From Citrobacter sp. FP75 (GTDB lineage: Bacteria > Pseudomonadota > Gammaproteobacteria > Enterobacterales > Enterobacteriaceae): 64,000 nucleotides of DNA. Below, piece after piece: positions 1 through 9,293 of this stretch. The notes beneath the pieces are model-generated. The model was not told the origin of the DNA and did no database searches. It saw nothing but the letters and a program-made list of their open reading frames with translations. Made by a program: the position numbers and the translations under genes. Numbering within the stretch: position 1 is the first letter of the stretch; each line of letters opens with the position of its first letter. The stretch is taken from the NCBI RefSeq assembly GCF_018342065.1, contig NZ_JAFDOE010000001.1, positions 868,001-932,000 of the forward strand, read 5' to 3'.

Positions 1-195
1 GACTACATCAGCGCTGCACGTAGCCATTTCGGCATGAATCGCGCCGAAGCAGCCCAGCTAACGATGACTGAATTTCAGATGCTGCTGGCGGCGAAATACC
101 CTGACCAGAAAGGCTTTACTCGCGAAGAGTACGACAGCATTGCCGACGAATACCTGGCTAAACAGGCCGCTCGCAGGGCAAAAGCAAAGCAATAA
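1..195 (+). CDS. Phage protein upstream of tape measure, 3' part only
   Basis: An open frame runs in from the left edge and stops at 195, giving a 64-residue C-terminal fragment ending in a basic Ala/Lys/Arg tail. It sits 12 bases before the tape measure gene, the position usually held by tail assembly chaperone-type proteins in siphoviruses, and it resembles the small DUF6246-type phage proteins found there. The start lies outside the window, so length and family cannot be confirmed. The role in tail assembly is inferred from position only. Confidence 0.6.
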   Translation, partial: DYISAARSHFGMNRAEAAQLTMTEFQMLLAAKYPDQKGFTREEYDSIADEYLAKQAARRAKAKQ

Positions 196-207
196 CCGGA
201 GAATGAC

Positions 208-3200
208 ATGGCAGGTGAGAAAGACGCCGGCAGCATCGTCTATACAGTAAGCGCTGATATAGCTCCCTTACTTCAGGCTGGCCGACAAGCCATTGAGTCA
301 CTTGACGGAATGGGTGATGGCGCAGGTAAAGCCGCCGATAACTTTTCCGGGCTTGAAAAATCTGCTGATAAATCTGGCAAGTCGATCGCAAGGGCTGCGG
401 ATGATGCGAGCAATGCAGCCAAAATCATGGAGCGGCTTGGTAACGAAATAGCAGTTCTTGAAGAGGCAAATAAAAATGGCGCACGCAGCGCTGCCGCCCT
501 CGCAGCTCAGATTGCAGCGTCAGGGGATGCGTCAGAGGCGCAGAGCAGGGAGATTGGGAACCTTGCGGTAAAGCTTTTTGACGTAAAACAGGCCGCTATC
601 GATGCTGCAAAAGCAAATAGCGATAGTGCCGCTGCTTTCAGAGCATCAGAATCGGCTATCTCATCCCTTGAAGGTGAGTTGTCCGTCCTTAACGCTGAGA
701 TGATTGAGGGATCTCGCAGCGCCGCTATTCTGTCCGCCCAAATGAAAGCGGGTAATGGGGCAACTGACGAGCAAAAGGCGCGTATTTCTCAGCTTGCTGG
801 TCAGCTCTATGACCTCAAATCTGCTCAAAATGCGTCAGCAAAAGCATCGTCTGAAGCAGCTAAGCAGGCGGCGCAACAGGCCAATGATGCGGCAAGATTG
901 CGCTCAATTTCTCTGAGCCTTACGCAGCAGATCGCAGTTCTCAATGAAGAGCAGAAGAATGGCGCGAGAAGTGCGGCAATGCTATCGGCCAGGCTCCAGG
1001 CTGGATCATCTGCTACTGCGGCTCAACGAAAAGAAATTGGCGAGCTTGCAGGTAAATTATACGACCTCAAGCAAGCGCAAAATCAGACAGCAAAATCTTC
1101 TGTTGGATTAAAGACAGGGCTGTCTGCAATAGCTTCCGCGATCGCCGTATCTCAGGTAGTTGATTATGGTAAGCGCTTCCTTGAAGCGGCTGACGCCATG
1201 TCTCAAATGCAGGCCAGAATCGAGAGGTTAACCGGCAGCGCCGCGGCCGCCACCCAGACAATGCAGGGTTTGATGCGCATAAGCTCGGCAACGGGCGGCT
1301 CACTGCAGGACACCGCGAAGCTGTGGGAAACCCTAAGCACAGCATTGCGCGATACCGGAGCGACGAACGGTCAGATTATTCAGCTCACCGAGACACTTCA
1401 GAAAATCGGGCGCATCGGCGGATCCTCAACCGAGGAAATGGCTAATGCTCTTCGTCAGTTCGGCCAGTCGATATCTTCGGGTACTATCCGGGCGGAGGAG
1501 TTCAACTCCATCCTCGAGCAAATGCCTGAACTGGCGCGTCAGATTGCCGCTGGGATGGGCGTGAGTGTTGGAGAGCTTCGCCAGCTTATGCTGGACGGTA
1601 AACTGACTGCTGAAGACGCACTGAATGCCATCCAGAAACAAACCGGCTCAGTAAATGCAGAGTTCGAAAAACTTCCTCGTACTCTGGCTCAAGCCAATAA
1701 CGCACTGACTAACTCATTCCTGTCGATGATCGACTCAGTTAACCAGGCGACTGGCGCGAGTTCAGGGATGGTAACGGTAATCGACTCGTTAACAGCAGCG
1801 TTAGATAGATTGGCAGGCAAAGCTATTTCCGCAGATGCTCAGATCTCTGATCTGAACAGTACGGCTGAAATGTTTAACCGCCGGGCGCGCACCTGGTCCT
1901 GGCTTGGGCTTGATGGCTGGGAGGCGCAAAACAAAGCGCTGGCCGGGCTGAGCAATAAAGCCGCCATGCTGGTTGGCGATCTGGCTGCTGTTTCCAAAGC
2001 ATCACAGACCGCGGCAAACACAAAGCCCATAGAGATAAAGGCGGTGGCGGGAACAGGCAAGCAGAAAAAGACGCAAGCCGAAAAGGACGCTGAAAAATAC
2101 GCCAAGGCTCAGGAGGCGGTTAATGAAAAGATTGATGAACTCAGGCAAAAATCAGAATTGTCAGCCAATAGCGTTGGCGAGCTTTCTCGTGCACAGGCGA
2201 TTCTTAATGCCCAGCAATCACTCGGTAATGATGCTACTCAGGAGCAGATCATACTCGCCGGGCAGTACGCGGCTAAAGCATGGGACAATGCCAACGCATT
2301 ACGCGCGCAGGCCAAGGCGGAAAAGGAACGTACTGACGCGGCCAATAAGTTCAGCACTATCCAGGGAAAAACGAGCAAAACGGCTGGGCTGGATAGCCAG
2401 TATCAAAAAGATATCGCCGACATTAACCAGTACGCTCAACTTTACCCGCAGAAGATCGGAGAGGCAGAGGCTGCACGCGCCGCTATCGAGCAGCAGTATC
2501 GTGATCAGCGCAACGCGGCGATGTGGGAAGAATGGGCGCAGCAGAACGCGGCCACACAGGCAGCAGCGGCGGCTTTTGATTCTCTCGGTTCAGTCGCAAG
2601 CAATGCTTTAACTGGCATCATCACAGGAAGTATGTCAGCCAGTGACGCGATGCGCAGCATAGGGATGACTGTCCTTAACAGCGTGATTAACTCTTTCGTG
2701 CAGATGGGCATCGAGTGGGTGAAGTCTGCAATTATGGGGCAGGCAGCGCAAACTGCTGCGATCGGAACTGTCGCGGCTGTTCAGACGGCAGCTGTAGGAA
2801 CACAGACGGCGGTAAGTGTCGCGGCAGCCGGAACAACGGCGGCGGCATGGACGCCAGCGGCAATCCTCTCATCTATTGCTTCAATGGGTACGGCGGCAGC
2901 GATCGGCCTCGGGGCGGTGGCTGGTGTCATTGGTACCAGTCTGCTCGGAAAGCGAAAAAACGGCGGGCCGGTTTCGGCTGGCGGGATGTACCAGGTCGGC
3001 GAAGGTGGCATGCCTGAGATTTACCAGGCTAGCACCGGTAAGCAGTACATGATTCCTGGCGACAACGGCAAGGTGATCAGCAATAAGGATATGACAGCAG
3101 GCGGCGGTGGCGGGGTGATTTTGAATATCAACAACTACTCCTCCGCGTCGGTCGATGCTCAAGCAACACAGGGCAGCGACGGCACCTGGACCATTGATGC

Positions 3201-3291
3201 TTTCATTGCGGACATGAATAACGGTGGACCAGCCAGCCAGGCCATAACCGGAAATATGAACGTTAAACGCACGCCAAGGGGGCAAGGGTAA
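208..3291 (+). CDS. Phage tail tape measure protein
   Basis: The 1027-residue protein is Ala/Gln/Ser/Lys-rich, largely helical at the N terminus, and has a central block typical of tape measure domains (about residues 340-520, with a GxxAEEFNSILEQMPELA-like stretch). Hydrophobic, Ala/Thr-rich segments lie at about residues 790-920 and a Gly-rich tail follows. Such proteins set tail length and are threaded through the tail tube into the cell envelope at infection. Residues 74-292 carry three imperfect copies of a unit of about 60 residues built around NGARSAA and AGKLYDLK motifs. It is followed by a one-base overlap with the next tail gene, so the tail genes look co-transcribed. Confidence 0.93.
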   Translation: MAGEKDAGSIVYTVSADIAPLLQAGRQAIESLDGMGDGAGKAADNFSGLEKSADKSGKSIARAADDASNAAKIMERLGNEIAVLEEANKNGARSAAALAAQIAASGDASEAQSREIGNLAVKLFDVKQAAIDAAKANSDSAAAFRASESAISSLEGELSVLNAEMIEGSRSAAILSAQMKAGNGATDEQKARISQLAGQLYDLKSAQNASAKASSEAAKQAAQQANDAARLRSISLSLTQQIAVLNEEQKNGARSAAMLSARLQAGSSATAAQRKEIGELAGKLYDLKQAQNQTAKSSVGLKTGLSAIASAIAVSQVVDYGKRFLEAADAMSQMQARIERLTGSAAAATQTMQGLMRISSATGGSLQDTAKLWETLSTALRDTGATNGQIIQLTETLQKIGRIGGSSTEEMANALRQFGQSISSGTIRAEEFNSILEQMPELARQIAAGMGVSVGELRQLMLDGKLTAEDALNAIQKQTGSVNAEFEKLPRTLAQANNALTNSFLSMIDSVNQATGASSGMVTVIDSLTAALDRLAGKAISADAQISDLNSTAEMFNRRARTWSWLGLDGWEAQNKALAGLSNKAAMLVGDLAAVSKASQTAANTKPIEIKAVAGTGKQKKTQAEKDAEKYAKAQEAVNEKIDELRQKSELSANSVGELSRAQAILNAQQSLGNDATQEQIILAGQYAAKAWDNANALRAQAKAEKERTDAANKFSTIQGKTSKTAGLDSQYQKDIADINQYAQLYPQKIGEAEAARAAIEQQYRDQRNAAMWEEWAQQNAATQAAAAAFDSLGSVASNALTGIITGSMSASDAMRSIGMTVLNSVINSFVQMGIEWVKSAIMGQAAQTAAIGTVAAVQTAAVGTQTAVSVAAAGTTAAAWTPAAILSSIASMGTAAAIGLGAVAGVIGTSLLGKRKNGGPVSAGGMYQVGEGGMPEIYQASTGKQYMIPGDNGKVISNKDMTAGGGGGVILNINNYSSASVDAQATQGSDGTWTIDAFIADMNNGGPASQAITGNMNVKRTPRGQG

Positions 3292-3788
3292 TGGCGATTA
3301 TTGATTATCCTGACTGGCTACCGCTGGCGCAGAAGCCCGGTAAAAACATGATGCTTGATACCGGATTTCAAACAGATCAGCCAGCGGTTGGCCCAGCTAT
3401 CTTCCAGAACCTAACAGATGATATTAAGGCGACCTGGTCATTGACGTGGATTTTCACACTTGACCAGGAGCGAGCCTTCCAGCAATGGCTGAGAAGCCCT
3501 AATTATCTGAATAGGGGTTTGAACTGGTTCCGTATGAGGGTGAATCTCGGCGGCAGTGGCCTGCAACTGCAGGAGTTGCATTTCACTACCATGCCAGTGC
3601 AAACCAGCATGGATGGTGGTGTGGTGACATGGACGGGGACAGTTATTGCTAACCACCTGTTTAACGCTGACGACGAGTTCGACGACATTATTGTTGAACT
3701 GCCGCCGCCGTGGGATTCGTGGCTGGATATCGTTGTGACGGGTTATCCGGACGGTCGCGATCCCGAAAGTATCCCGAGGGTTCCTTAA
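3291..3788 (+). CDS. Phage minor tail protein, putative
   Basis: A 165-residue acidic protein whose start shares one base with the tape measure stop codon and whose stop overlaps the next start (TAATG). It has no signal peptide or membrane segment. Its place between the tape measure and the DUF1833-like gene corresponds to the small tail-tip genes (M/L region) of lambda-like phages. The Trp-rich sequence (WSLTWIFTLDQERAFQQW) is typical of tail tip proteins that abut the distal tail. I recognise no catalytic motif; the tail-tip role is by synteny. Confidence 0.75.
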   Translation: MAIIDYPDWLPLAQKPGKNMMLDTGFQTDQPAVGPAIFQNLTDDIKATWSLTWIFTLDQERAFQQWLRSPNYLNRGLNWFRMRVNLGGSGLQLQELHFTTMPVQTSMDGGVVTWTGTVIANHLFNADDEFDDIIVELPPPWDSWLDIVVTGYPDGRDPESIPRVP

Positions 3789-4258
3789 TGCCATCGTTCC
3801 GTCAATATAAGCAGCAGCGCCCGACGCGCGGGCTTTACGACACCATCACCTTCTATCATCCATCGTTTGGCTATGTTCGTCTCGTTGACAAACAGTTCTT
3901 CCCGAAGGCACTTGGCGGCCAGACGTATACGCCCGCTCGTTTTGAAATCGAAGAGAGCCAGCAGAGCGGTACGCCGGTGATCGACGCGACTGTGAAGTTA
4001 GGACGGCTTTCGTCGGATATTAAAGCGTTGATGAAGCAGTGGAAGGGCTCGGCAAGGCTAACAGCCATCACGGCCACACGGCAGATCTTCGACAGTGGCG
4101 ACGTTTCGGTACCGATTAAGTCATGGCAGTTATACGTCAAGACCGTGGATATTGACGCCGATGCTGCGTCAGTCACCTTGTCTGTAACGAACCCGCTGAA
4201 CAACAACATAGGACGACTTTATGATCCGCGCGAGTACACCGGACTACAGTATCTCTGA
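3788..4258 (+). CDS. DUF1833-type phage tail protein
   Basis: Translation from the ATG at 3788, which overlaps the previous stop codon by one base, gives 156 residues; a longer reading from 3710 would run far into the preceding gene and is not supported. The sequence pattern (PTRGLYDTITFYHPSFG near the N terminus, then alternating beta-type segments) fits DUF1833 proteins, which lie directly before NlpC/P60 tail genes in many enterobacterial siphoviruses. It probably belongs to the tail tip, the counterpart of lambda L. The 3' end overlaps the next gene by 38 bases. Confidence 0.75.
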   Translation: MPSFRQYKQQRPTRGLYDTITFYHPSFGYVRLVDKQFFPKALGGQTYTPARFEIEESQQSGTPVIDATVKLGRLSSDIKALMKQWKGSARLTAITATRQIFDSGDVSVPIKSWQLYVKTVDIDADAASVTLSVTNPLNNNIGRLYDPREYTGLQYL

Positions 4259-4637
4259 TTTTGTCCGCAGGGTGATCGGCGTGCCGTGGGCTAACCGCGC
4301 CTGCTCGTTCGAGAAAGTCGACTGCTGGGGACTGTGTGTGCTGTATTACCGTCACGTTCTCGGAATTGAACTGCACCAGACGCCGGACTACGAAGCCGGT
4401 GAGGATTTCTTTACCTGCTATCAGGGTGATGTTGTTTTCTGGATGCAGGTCGATAAACCTGTCGATGGCGGAATATTCGTCGGGTACCGCGGCTCGCAGC
4501 CGGCACACGTTGGACTGGTGCTGAACCGGCAGGCGCTACATTCGCGCGGCGAGAACGGAAGCGTGCGTATGGACTCATTGCTGGTCATTCAACGAGCATT
4601 CACAAAAGTGGAGTATTTTTCGTATGGCGTTGATTGA
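4221..4637 (+). CDS. NlpC/P60-family tail peptidase
   Basis: This 138-residue protein has the NlpC/P60 pattern: the nucleophile Cys35 in DCWGLC and a downstream His in PAHVGLVL (about residue 95). Family members cleave peptide cross-links in peptidoglycan and help the tail tip cross the wall; lambda K is the classical relative. It lacks the extra N-terminal Mov34-like domain of lambda K. It overlaps both neighbours (38 and 14 bases), so translation is probably coupled with the DUF1833-like and tip genes. Confidence 0.85.
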   Translation: MIRASTPDYSISDFVRRVIGVPWANRACSFEKVDCWGLCVLYYRHVLGIELHQTPDYEAGEDFFTCYQGDVVFWMQVDKPVDGGIFVGYRGSQPAHVGLVLNRQALHSRGENGSVRMDSLLVIQRAFTKVEYFSYGVD

Positions 4638-7098
4638 ACTCCAGCGTTTCCCGGGAACGCCAAAAGAACGCTACAGGGTGCCAAATGGCACCCTTTTTTA
4701 TGACTGGCTGGCCGCCAATGACAGCAACTTTCACCGCGATCTGCTTATCGTCCGCAACGGTGTGAAGCTGACCGACGATGATGAGCTGGCGTTTGAGCTA
4801 TGCGAGCTGGATACCGTTCAGATATTCGACCAGCCGAAGGGTATCATTGGCGACATTCTCAGCCCGATTTTCAAAGTTGTCGGCGCGGTCTTCTCGTTCC
4901 TTGCTCCCAAACCGGCGATCGCCAATACCGGCGGCAACACGATTGACTCGCCAAACAATAGCCTGACCGGCCAGACGAATACGGCGCGCGTCTACAAAGC
5001 AAAACCTGACATCTACGGACAAATACGTTCATATCCTGATCTGATTCAAGAATCGCTTTTTGAGTATGTTCGGCAGAATGAAAATGATGGTGGACTAAAG
5101 TTTGTTACAGAGTGGATGTGTGTTGGCATAGGGAAGTACGGCTACGAGTCGGTTCGTTACTCAGAGTCAAGCCTTGGAAGTATGCCTGGTGCCGAATACC
5201 AGTTTTTCCAGCCTGGCGAGGTGATCCCCACCATCAACGAAGGCTACGGGTTCGACGACGTCGACGGCCAGGAGGTTCCCGGGCAGAACGAATCTGACAA
5301 TTTCCCGATCGAGACTGCTACGGCCACCACGGTTGTGAGTGGCACTTATTCCGGCGGGCAGATTGCGGTAAAAATCATCAAGCAGGCTGATTTTGATTAC
5401 TTCATGGGCCTTGTCCTGCCGCACGCCGTTACCTTCACGATTAACGTTACCTACAGCACACCAACCGGCAACGTAACGCAGGATGTCGATTTCTCCGGCA
5501 CGCTGATTTCAGCTGTCGAAACAAACGACGGAGCGGTGGTTAACCCGGTCCGGTGGTACACATTCACGATGGGGGATCTGATTGGCCATCCTGACGTTCC
5601 GGCAACGGCGACAATCAACACGACGAAGTTCATCCTCAACGATAACGAAGCGCTCGTGGTAGGCCCGTTCTTCTCGCCGGTCGAGTCCTCTCAGTTGTGG
5701 CTGCACACTCAGGTACAACTGGGCGGCAAAAAGTCAGCCGACTGGAAGGTCACGATCTGGAAAATTGACGATGACTACAACCAGGTGCCGGGTACTCAGC
5801 AGACGTTCACGTATCACCAGGGGACGCCGCACAAATCATCGAGCGAAGTATTTTACCGCACCGACAAGCTGACGCCGACCGGCGGTTTTGGCAAGTACGC
5901 TATTAACTTCCAGCGCACAGATAACTCGAGTGATGCCTCTATCCTGAAGGTTGAGGAGATCCACTCGGTTAACGTCAGAACCAACGTCGTGCATCCAACC
6001 GATACGCTGGTGCGCGTGAAGGTAAGAGCGACAGAGAACGCGCTGGGCAGTCGTGATCGCAAATACAACGCCCTGGTGACGCGTCAGACCATCACTTACA
6101 ACCTCACTACTCAGGCGGTCGACTATACGCTGCGACCGTCACGCTCATTTGCTGATGCCGTGGCGCATACCTGGCTTGTTATCGGCGCGCAGTCAGTCAG
6201 CAGTATTGACCTGTACGGGCTGTACTCGATTGCTGAAAGCCTGCCCGATGAGCGCCTGAGTTATTTCGACTACACGTTTGACGATGAGAACGACTCTCTC
6301 GGCGACCGTGTGCAGGCTATCTGTAATGCTGCATCAGTGATGGCGTACTGGGATGACGGTGTACTGACGTTTACTCGTGATCAAAAGGTCGACTACCCAT
6401 CGGCGGTATTCAACCGGGCCAACATGAAAACGGATGAGTACAAAATGACGTACGAGGCCACGCTACCTGGTGGCTACGACGGCGTGCAGGTGTCCTACGT
6501 GCATCCAACCACGAACAATAAGACTTACATCAACTACCGCGTGCTGAACGGCGCCATCGTCGAGCAGGAAGCGGAGAACCCGAACAAACTGGAGATAGTT
6601 GGCTTCCGTAACGAATACCAGGCGCGTGAGCGTGCGATGCGGGAAACGAAACGCCTTATCTACTCGCGGGTGAAGATGAACGCCAAAGTGTTTGAAGACG
6701 GGATTATCCAGGTGGGTAGCGTCATTCAGATGCCAGACATCTACGACAGCAACCAGCAGCAGGGCTACATTACTGGCCGGGCAGGGAATAACTTCGATAC
6801 CAGTGAGCCGATCACTTTTACCGGCTCGATGTATGTGCTTGTAACCGACAGTCTGGGCAATCCCACACTGCGTTATCCTGCGACGGCGCGCGCTGACACG
6901 AAGTACGGATTCACCGCCGCAATACCCAACATTCAGCTCAATATCTGGAACGGAGATACAGTGCAGCTCCCATCGCGATATCTCATCGCAACAGTTGAGG
7001 AAATGGACAGCCAGCTTTGGACTGTCAACAGCATTAAACCAAACAACGATAACACCGTATCTCTGACCGTCGCGGAGTACAGCGACAACATCTACTAA
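4624..7098 (+). CDS. Tail tip attachment protein, TipJ/J-like
   Basis: An 824-residue protein that closes the tail-tip block. The N-terminal 80 residues resemble a small ubiquitin-like domain (VPNGTLFYDWLAAND then VRNGVKLTDDDELAFELCELDTVQIFDQP). A hydrophobic stretch at about residues 78-100 and long beta-rich regions follow, as in host specificity protein J/TipJ proteins, which form the central tail fibre hub. It overlaps the NlpC/P60 gene by 14 bases and is followed by a clear terminator. It is shorter than lambda J (about 1130 residues), fitting a phage that uses a separate tailspike for host recognition. Confidence 0.85.
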   Translation: MALIELQRFPGTPKERYRVPNGTLFYDWLAANDSNFHRDLLIVRNGVKLTDDDELAFELCELDTVQIFDQPKGIIGDILSPIFKVVGAVFSFLAPKPAIANTGGNTIDSPNNSLTGQTNTARVYKAKPDIYGQIRSYPDLIQESLFEYVRQNENDGGLKFVTEWMCVGIGKYGYESVRYSESSLGSMPGAEYQFFQPGEVIPTINEGYGFDDVDGQEVPGQNESDNFPIETATATTVVSGTYSGGQIAVKIIKQADFDYFMGLVLPHAVTFTINVTYSTPTGNVTQDVDFSGTLISAVETNDGAVVNPVRWYTFTMGDLIGHPDVPATATINTTKFILNDNEALVVGPFFSPVESSQLWLHTQVQLGGKKSADWKVTIWKIDDDYNQVPGTQQTFTYHQGTPHKSSSEVFYRTDKLTPTGGFGKYAINFQRTDNSSDASILKVEEIHSVNVRTNVVHPTDTLVRVKVRATENALGSRDRKYNALVTRQTITYNLTTQAVDYTLRPSRSFADAVAHTWLVIGAQSVSSIDLYGLYSIAESLPDERLSYFDYTFDDENDSLGDRVQAICNAASVMAYWDDGVLTFTRDQKVDYPSAVFNRANMKTDEYKMTYEATLPGGYDGVQVSYVHPTTNNKTYINYRVLNGAIVEQEAENPNKLEIVGFRNEYQARERAMRETKRLIYSRVKMNAKVFEDGIIQVGSVIQMPDIYDSNQQQGYITGRAGNNFDTSEPITFTGSMYVLVTDSLGNPTLRYPATARADTKYGFTAAIPNIQLNIWNGDTVQLPSRYLIATVEEMDSQLWTVNSIKPNNDNTVSLTVAEYSDNIY

Positions 7099-7120
7099 AA
7101 GACCAATCCACCAATCTCAA

Positions 7121-7146
7121 CCCGGCCACTGCGCCGGGTTTTTTTA
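7121..7146 (+). terminator. Rho-independent terminator after tail-tip gene
   Basis: A GC-rich stem (CCCGGC / GCCGGG) with a short loop is followed by seven T residues. It lies between the TipJ-like gene and the tailspike gene, so the tailspike may have its own promoter or depend on read-through. Confidence 0.8.
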
Positions 7147-7156
7147 TGGAATAAAT

Positions 7157-9232
7157 ATGGCTACGCAACCTACTCAAAATGCTGTACCAAGCGAATCTCC
7201 TCGCGACCTGAAATTTAACGCGGGAAAAATTGACGAATTCGCGACTTCATTAGTTCAGCAATACATCGATCGTTTTGGTAATGCCCATTACACGATTGAA
7301 GGGCTTAAGCAACTGGTACTGCAGCAAATCTATAACATCGGATGGAGTCTCAAAGGGTCTTTCCAAATCGGTGGTACTGTGACATCTGCTGGCGACCTAT
7401 TGCAGGATGAAAGTACGAATATTTGGTACCGATGGGATGACCTGGAAACCTTGCCAAAAACCGTTCCGTCAGGCTCTACACCATCTTCTGCTGGCGGAAC
7501 TGGAGAAGGGAAATGGCAGCCTGTTGATGTCAGCGATGTTCTTCGTAAGGATCTTGCGAGCGCGTTAAGCAACAAAGGCGATTCATTAATTACAGTTAAG
7601 CAACCATTTACTGGTGCCGTTGCAAGAACTCAACACGACAAAAATAAAGATGTAGTAAACGTTAAAGATTTTGGAGCCAAGGGGGATGGAATCGATCATC
7701 CACTGAGTGAGGTGTTCCCGTCACTCGCATCCGCACAAGCAATCTATCCGTTTGTGACCTCCCTTAGCCAGACGCAGGACTATGCTGCTATCCAGGCAGC
7801 TATTAACGCAGCAAAAACTCTAAACTCCGCTGTGTTCATCCCATCTGGCAATTACATTGTAAACAAAACAATCAAAGTTGATTATGCACCAACTATTTAT
7901 GGTGAAGGCGGTCAGGGCCTGAGGGATGTAGCTTCTACCCATGAGCCATCGCCAGTTCGCGGTTCCTCAATATTTTCAAAAGTTTCATCTGGTAGAACTA
8001 TCGATATTGAGCCGCCTAAGTTCTGCTTTGGTTTAAATCTTAGAGATTTTGCTGTGTGGGGAGTTGATGGATCTTGTGATACAGGGATTCATCTAGCAAA
8101 CGTTGGATGGATGGGTATTGTTAGCGGAGTCAACATCCAGCAGTTCCCAAACCAAGGGCTGGAGCTTGGATATCTTCAGGATACGTATTTTAACAACTGT
8201 AGCGTTCTGCAATGCGGAAATTCTACTAAATATGCTGTAACCTGTGCCGTTGATTCAAATTACATTTACTTCAATGGATGTCATTTTGAACTTACAGCAT
8301 ACATGTTTAACCTTAACAATTGCTGGAACTTCTCCTGGAATCAGTGCCATTTTGAAGTGGCGAGACCAGTAGGAGACGGGGTTACTGATAATGACAGGTT
8401 CTATTACACTTCAACAGCCATTAGTCTTGGAAACTCCTACCGGATGTCATTTACTGACTGCACACTAATACCTGTAGATGCTGCATATCTGGCTACTAAG
8501 CTATCACTTCCACGCAAAGATGTGCCTTACTTTATGACTGGTTCTGGACCATATATTACTTTCAGCGGTTGCATCTGGCTGGCGCCTGAGGGAAGCGTTG
8601 ATGTTGGATATTTTACAGGGTATCACATACACTTTAATTCATGTCAATTAATAAGTATGACCCCATCGAAGCCATCACTTTATTTACAAAAAGGAACAGT
8701 ATCAAACTGCACTATTACCATAAAAATAGACGATGACTTAGATCAAATGTACGGAATAAGCGTAATTGAAGGTGCCTCTTCTGGTAACTCATTTGTGTTT
8801 ATTGGATATGATAATTTAACAAAGAGAACGAACGGGTTTATTTTTACTGGTGGCGCCATGTGTAATGGTAACGAGTATCAAGAAAGCCAGTCAGTTCATA
8901 AGTATTTAGACAATGCAGCCACTGTGTATGGATTTGATGGAAAAGTACCAAAATATGTAGATGTTAACGTTAGTGGTAACATAGACCTTACTGATTACCA
9001 CCCATCAACACAGATTAGAGTTGGCGGGAATGATGTAAATATAGGTCACATATACGGTTCACCATATGGAAGGGATGTAATAGTAACAACAAACAATGCT
9101 GGAACAATAATCTCTTACTCATCTGATAACATACTTACCTCTGGGGCGGTAAACTACTCTCTAGGGCAGTACCGCACAACTATATTTAAATGCATTAGCA
9201 CTGGAGTCAGTGTTTTGCAGCAAATAGGTTAA
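7157..9232 (+). CDS. Phage tailspike protein with pectate-lyase-like beta-helix
   Basis: A 691-residue protein. Residues 1-150 form a particle-binding type N terminus (LKFNAGKIDEFATS, then a segment on a short carbohydrate-free beta region). From about residue 160 the VVNVKDFGAKGDGID motif opens a right-handed beta-helix of the pectate-lyase superfamily, with repeated N/C-rich turns through residue 560. Such spikes bind and often cleave O-antigen or capsule during adsorption. The catalytic residues cannot be assigned by eye. The AT content rises toward the 3' end, as is common for exchangeable receptor-binding modules. Start at the ATG just after a T-run terminator. Confidence 0.88.
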   Translation: MATQPTQNAVPSESPRDLKFNAGKIDEFATSLVQQYIDRFGNAHYTIEGLKQLVLQQIYNIGWSLKGSFQIGGTVTSAGDLLQDESTNIWYRWDDLETLPKTVPSGSTPSSAGGTGEGKWQPVDVSDVLRKDLASALSNKGDSLITVKQPFTGAVARTQHDKNKDVVNVKDFGAKGDGIDHPLSEVFPSLASAQAIYPFVTSLSQTQDYAAIQAAINAAKTLNSAVFIPSGNYIVNKTIKVDYAPTIYGEGGQGLRDVASTHEPSPVRGSSIFSKVSSGRTIDIEPPKFCFGLNLRDFAVWGVDGSCDTGIHLANVGWMGIVSGVNIQQFPNQGLELGYLQDTYFNNCSVLQCGNSTKYAVTCAVDSNYIYFNGCHFELTAYMFNLNNCWNFSWNQCHFEVARPVGDGVTDNDRFYYTSTAISLGNSYRMSFTDCTLIPVDAAYLATKLSLPRKDVPYFMTGSGPYITFSGCIWLAPEGSVDVGYFTGYHIHFNSCQLISMTPSKPSLYLQKGTVSNCTITIKIDDDLDQMYGISVIEGASSGNSFVFIGYDNLTKRTNGFIFTGGAMCNGNEYQESQSVHKYLDNAATVYGFDGKVPKYVDVNVSGNIDLTDYHPSTQIRVGGNDVNIGHIYGSPYGRDVIVTTNNAGTIISYSSDNILTSGAVNYSLGQYRTTIFKCISTGVSVLQQIG

Positions 9233-9293
9233 TTTGCAAGTTGTTGAATGTGTGATAAGATTCATTTCTTTACATTTAAATTTAAAGAATGAA

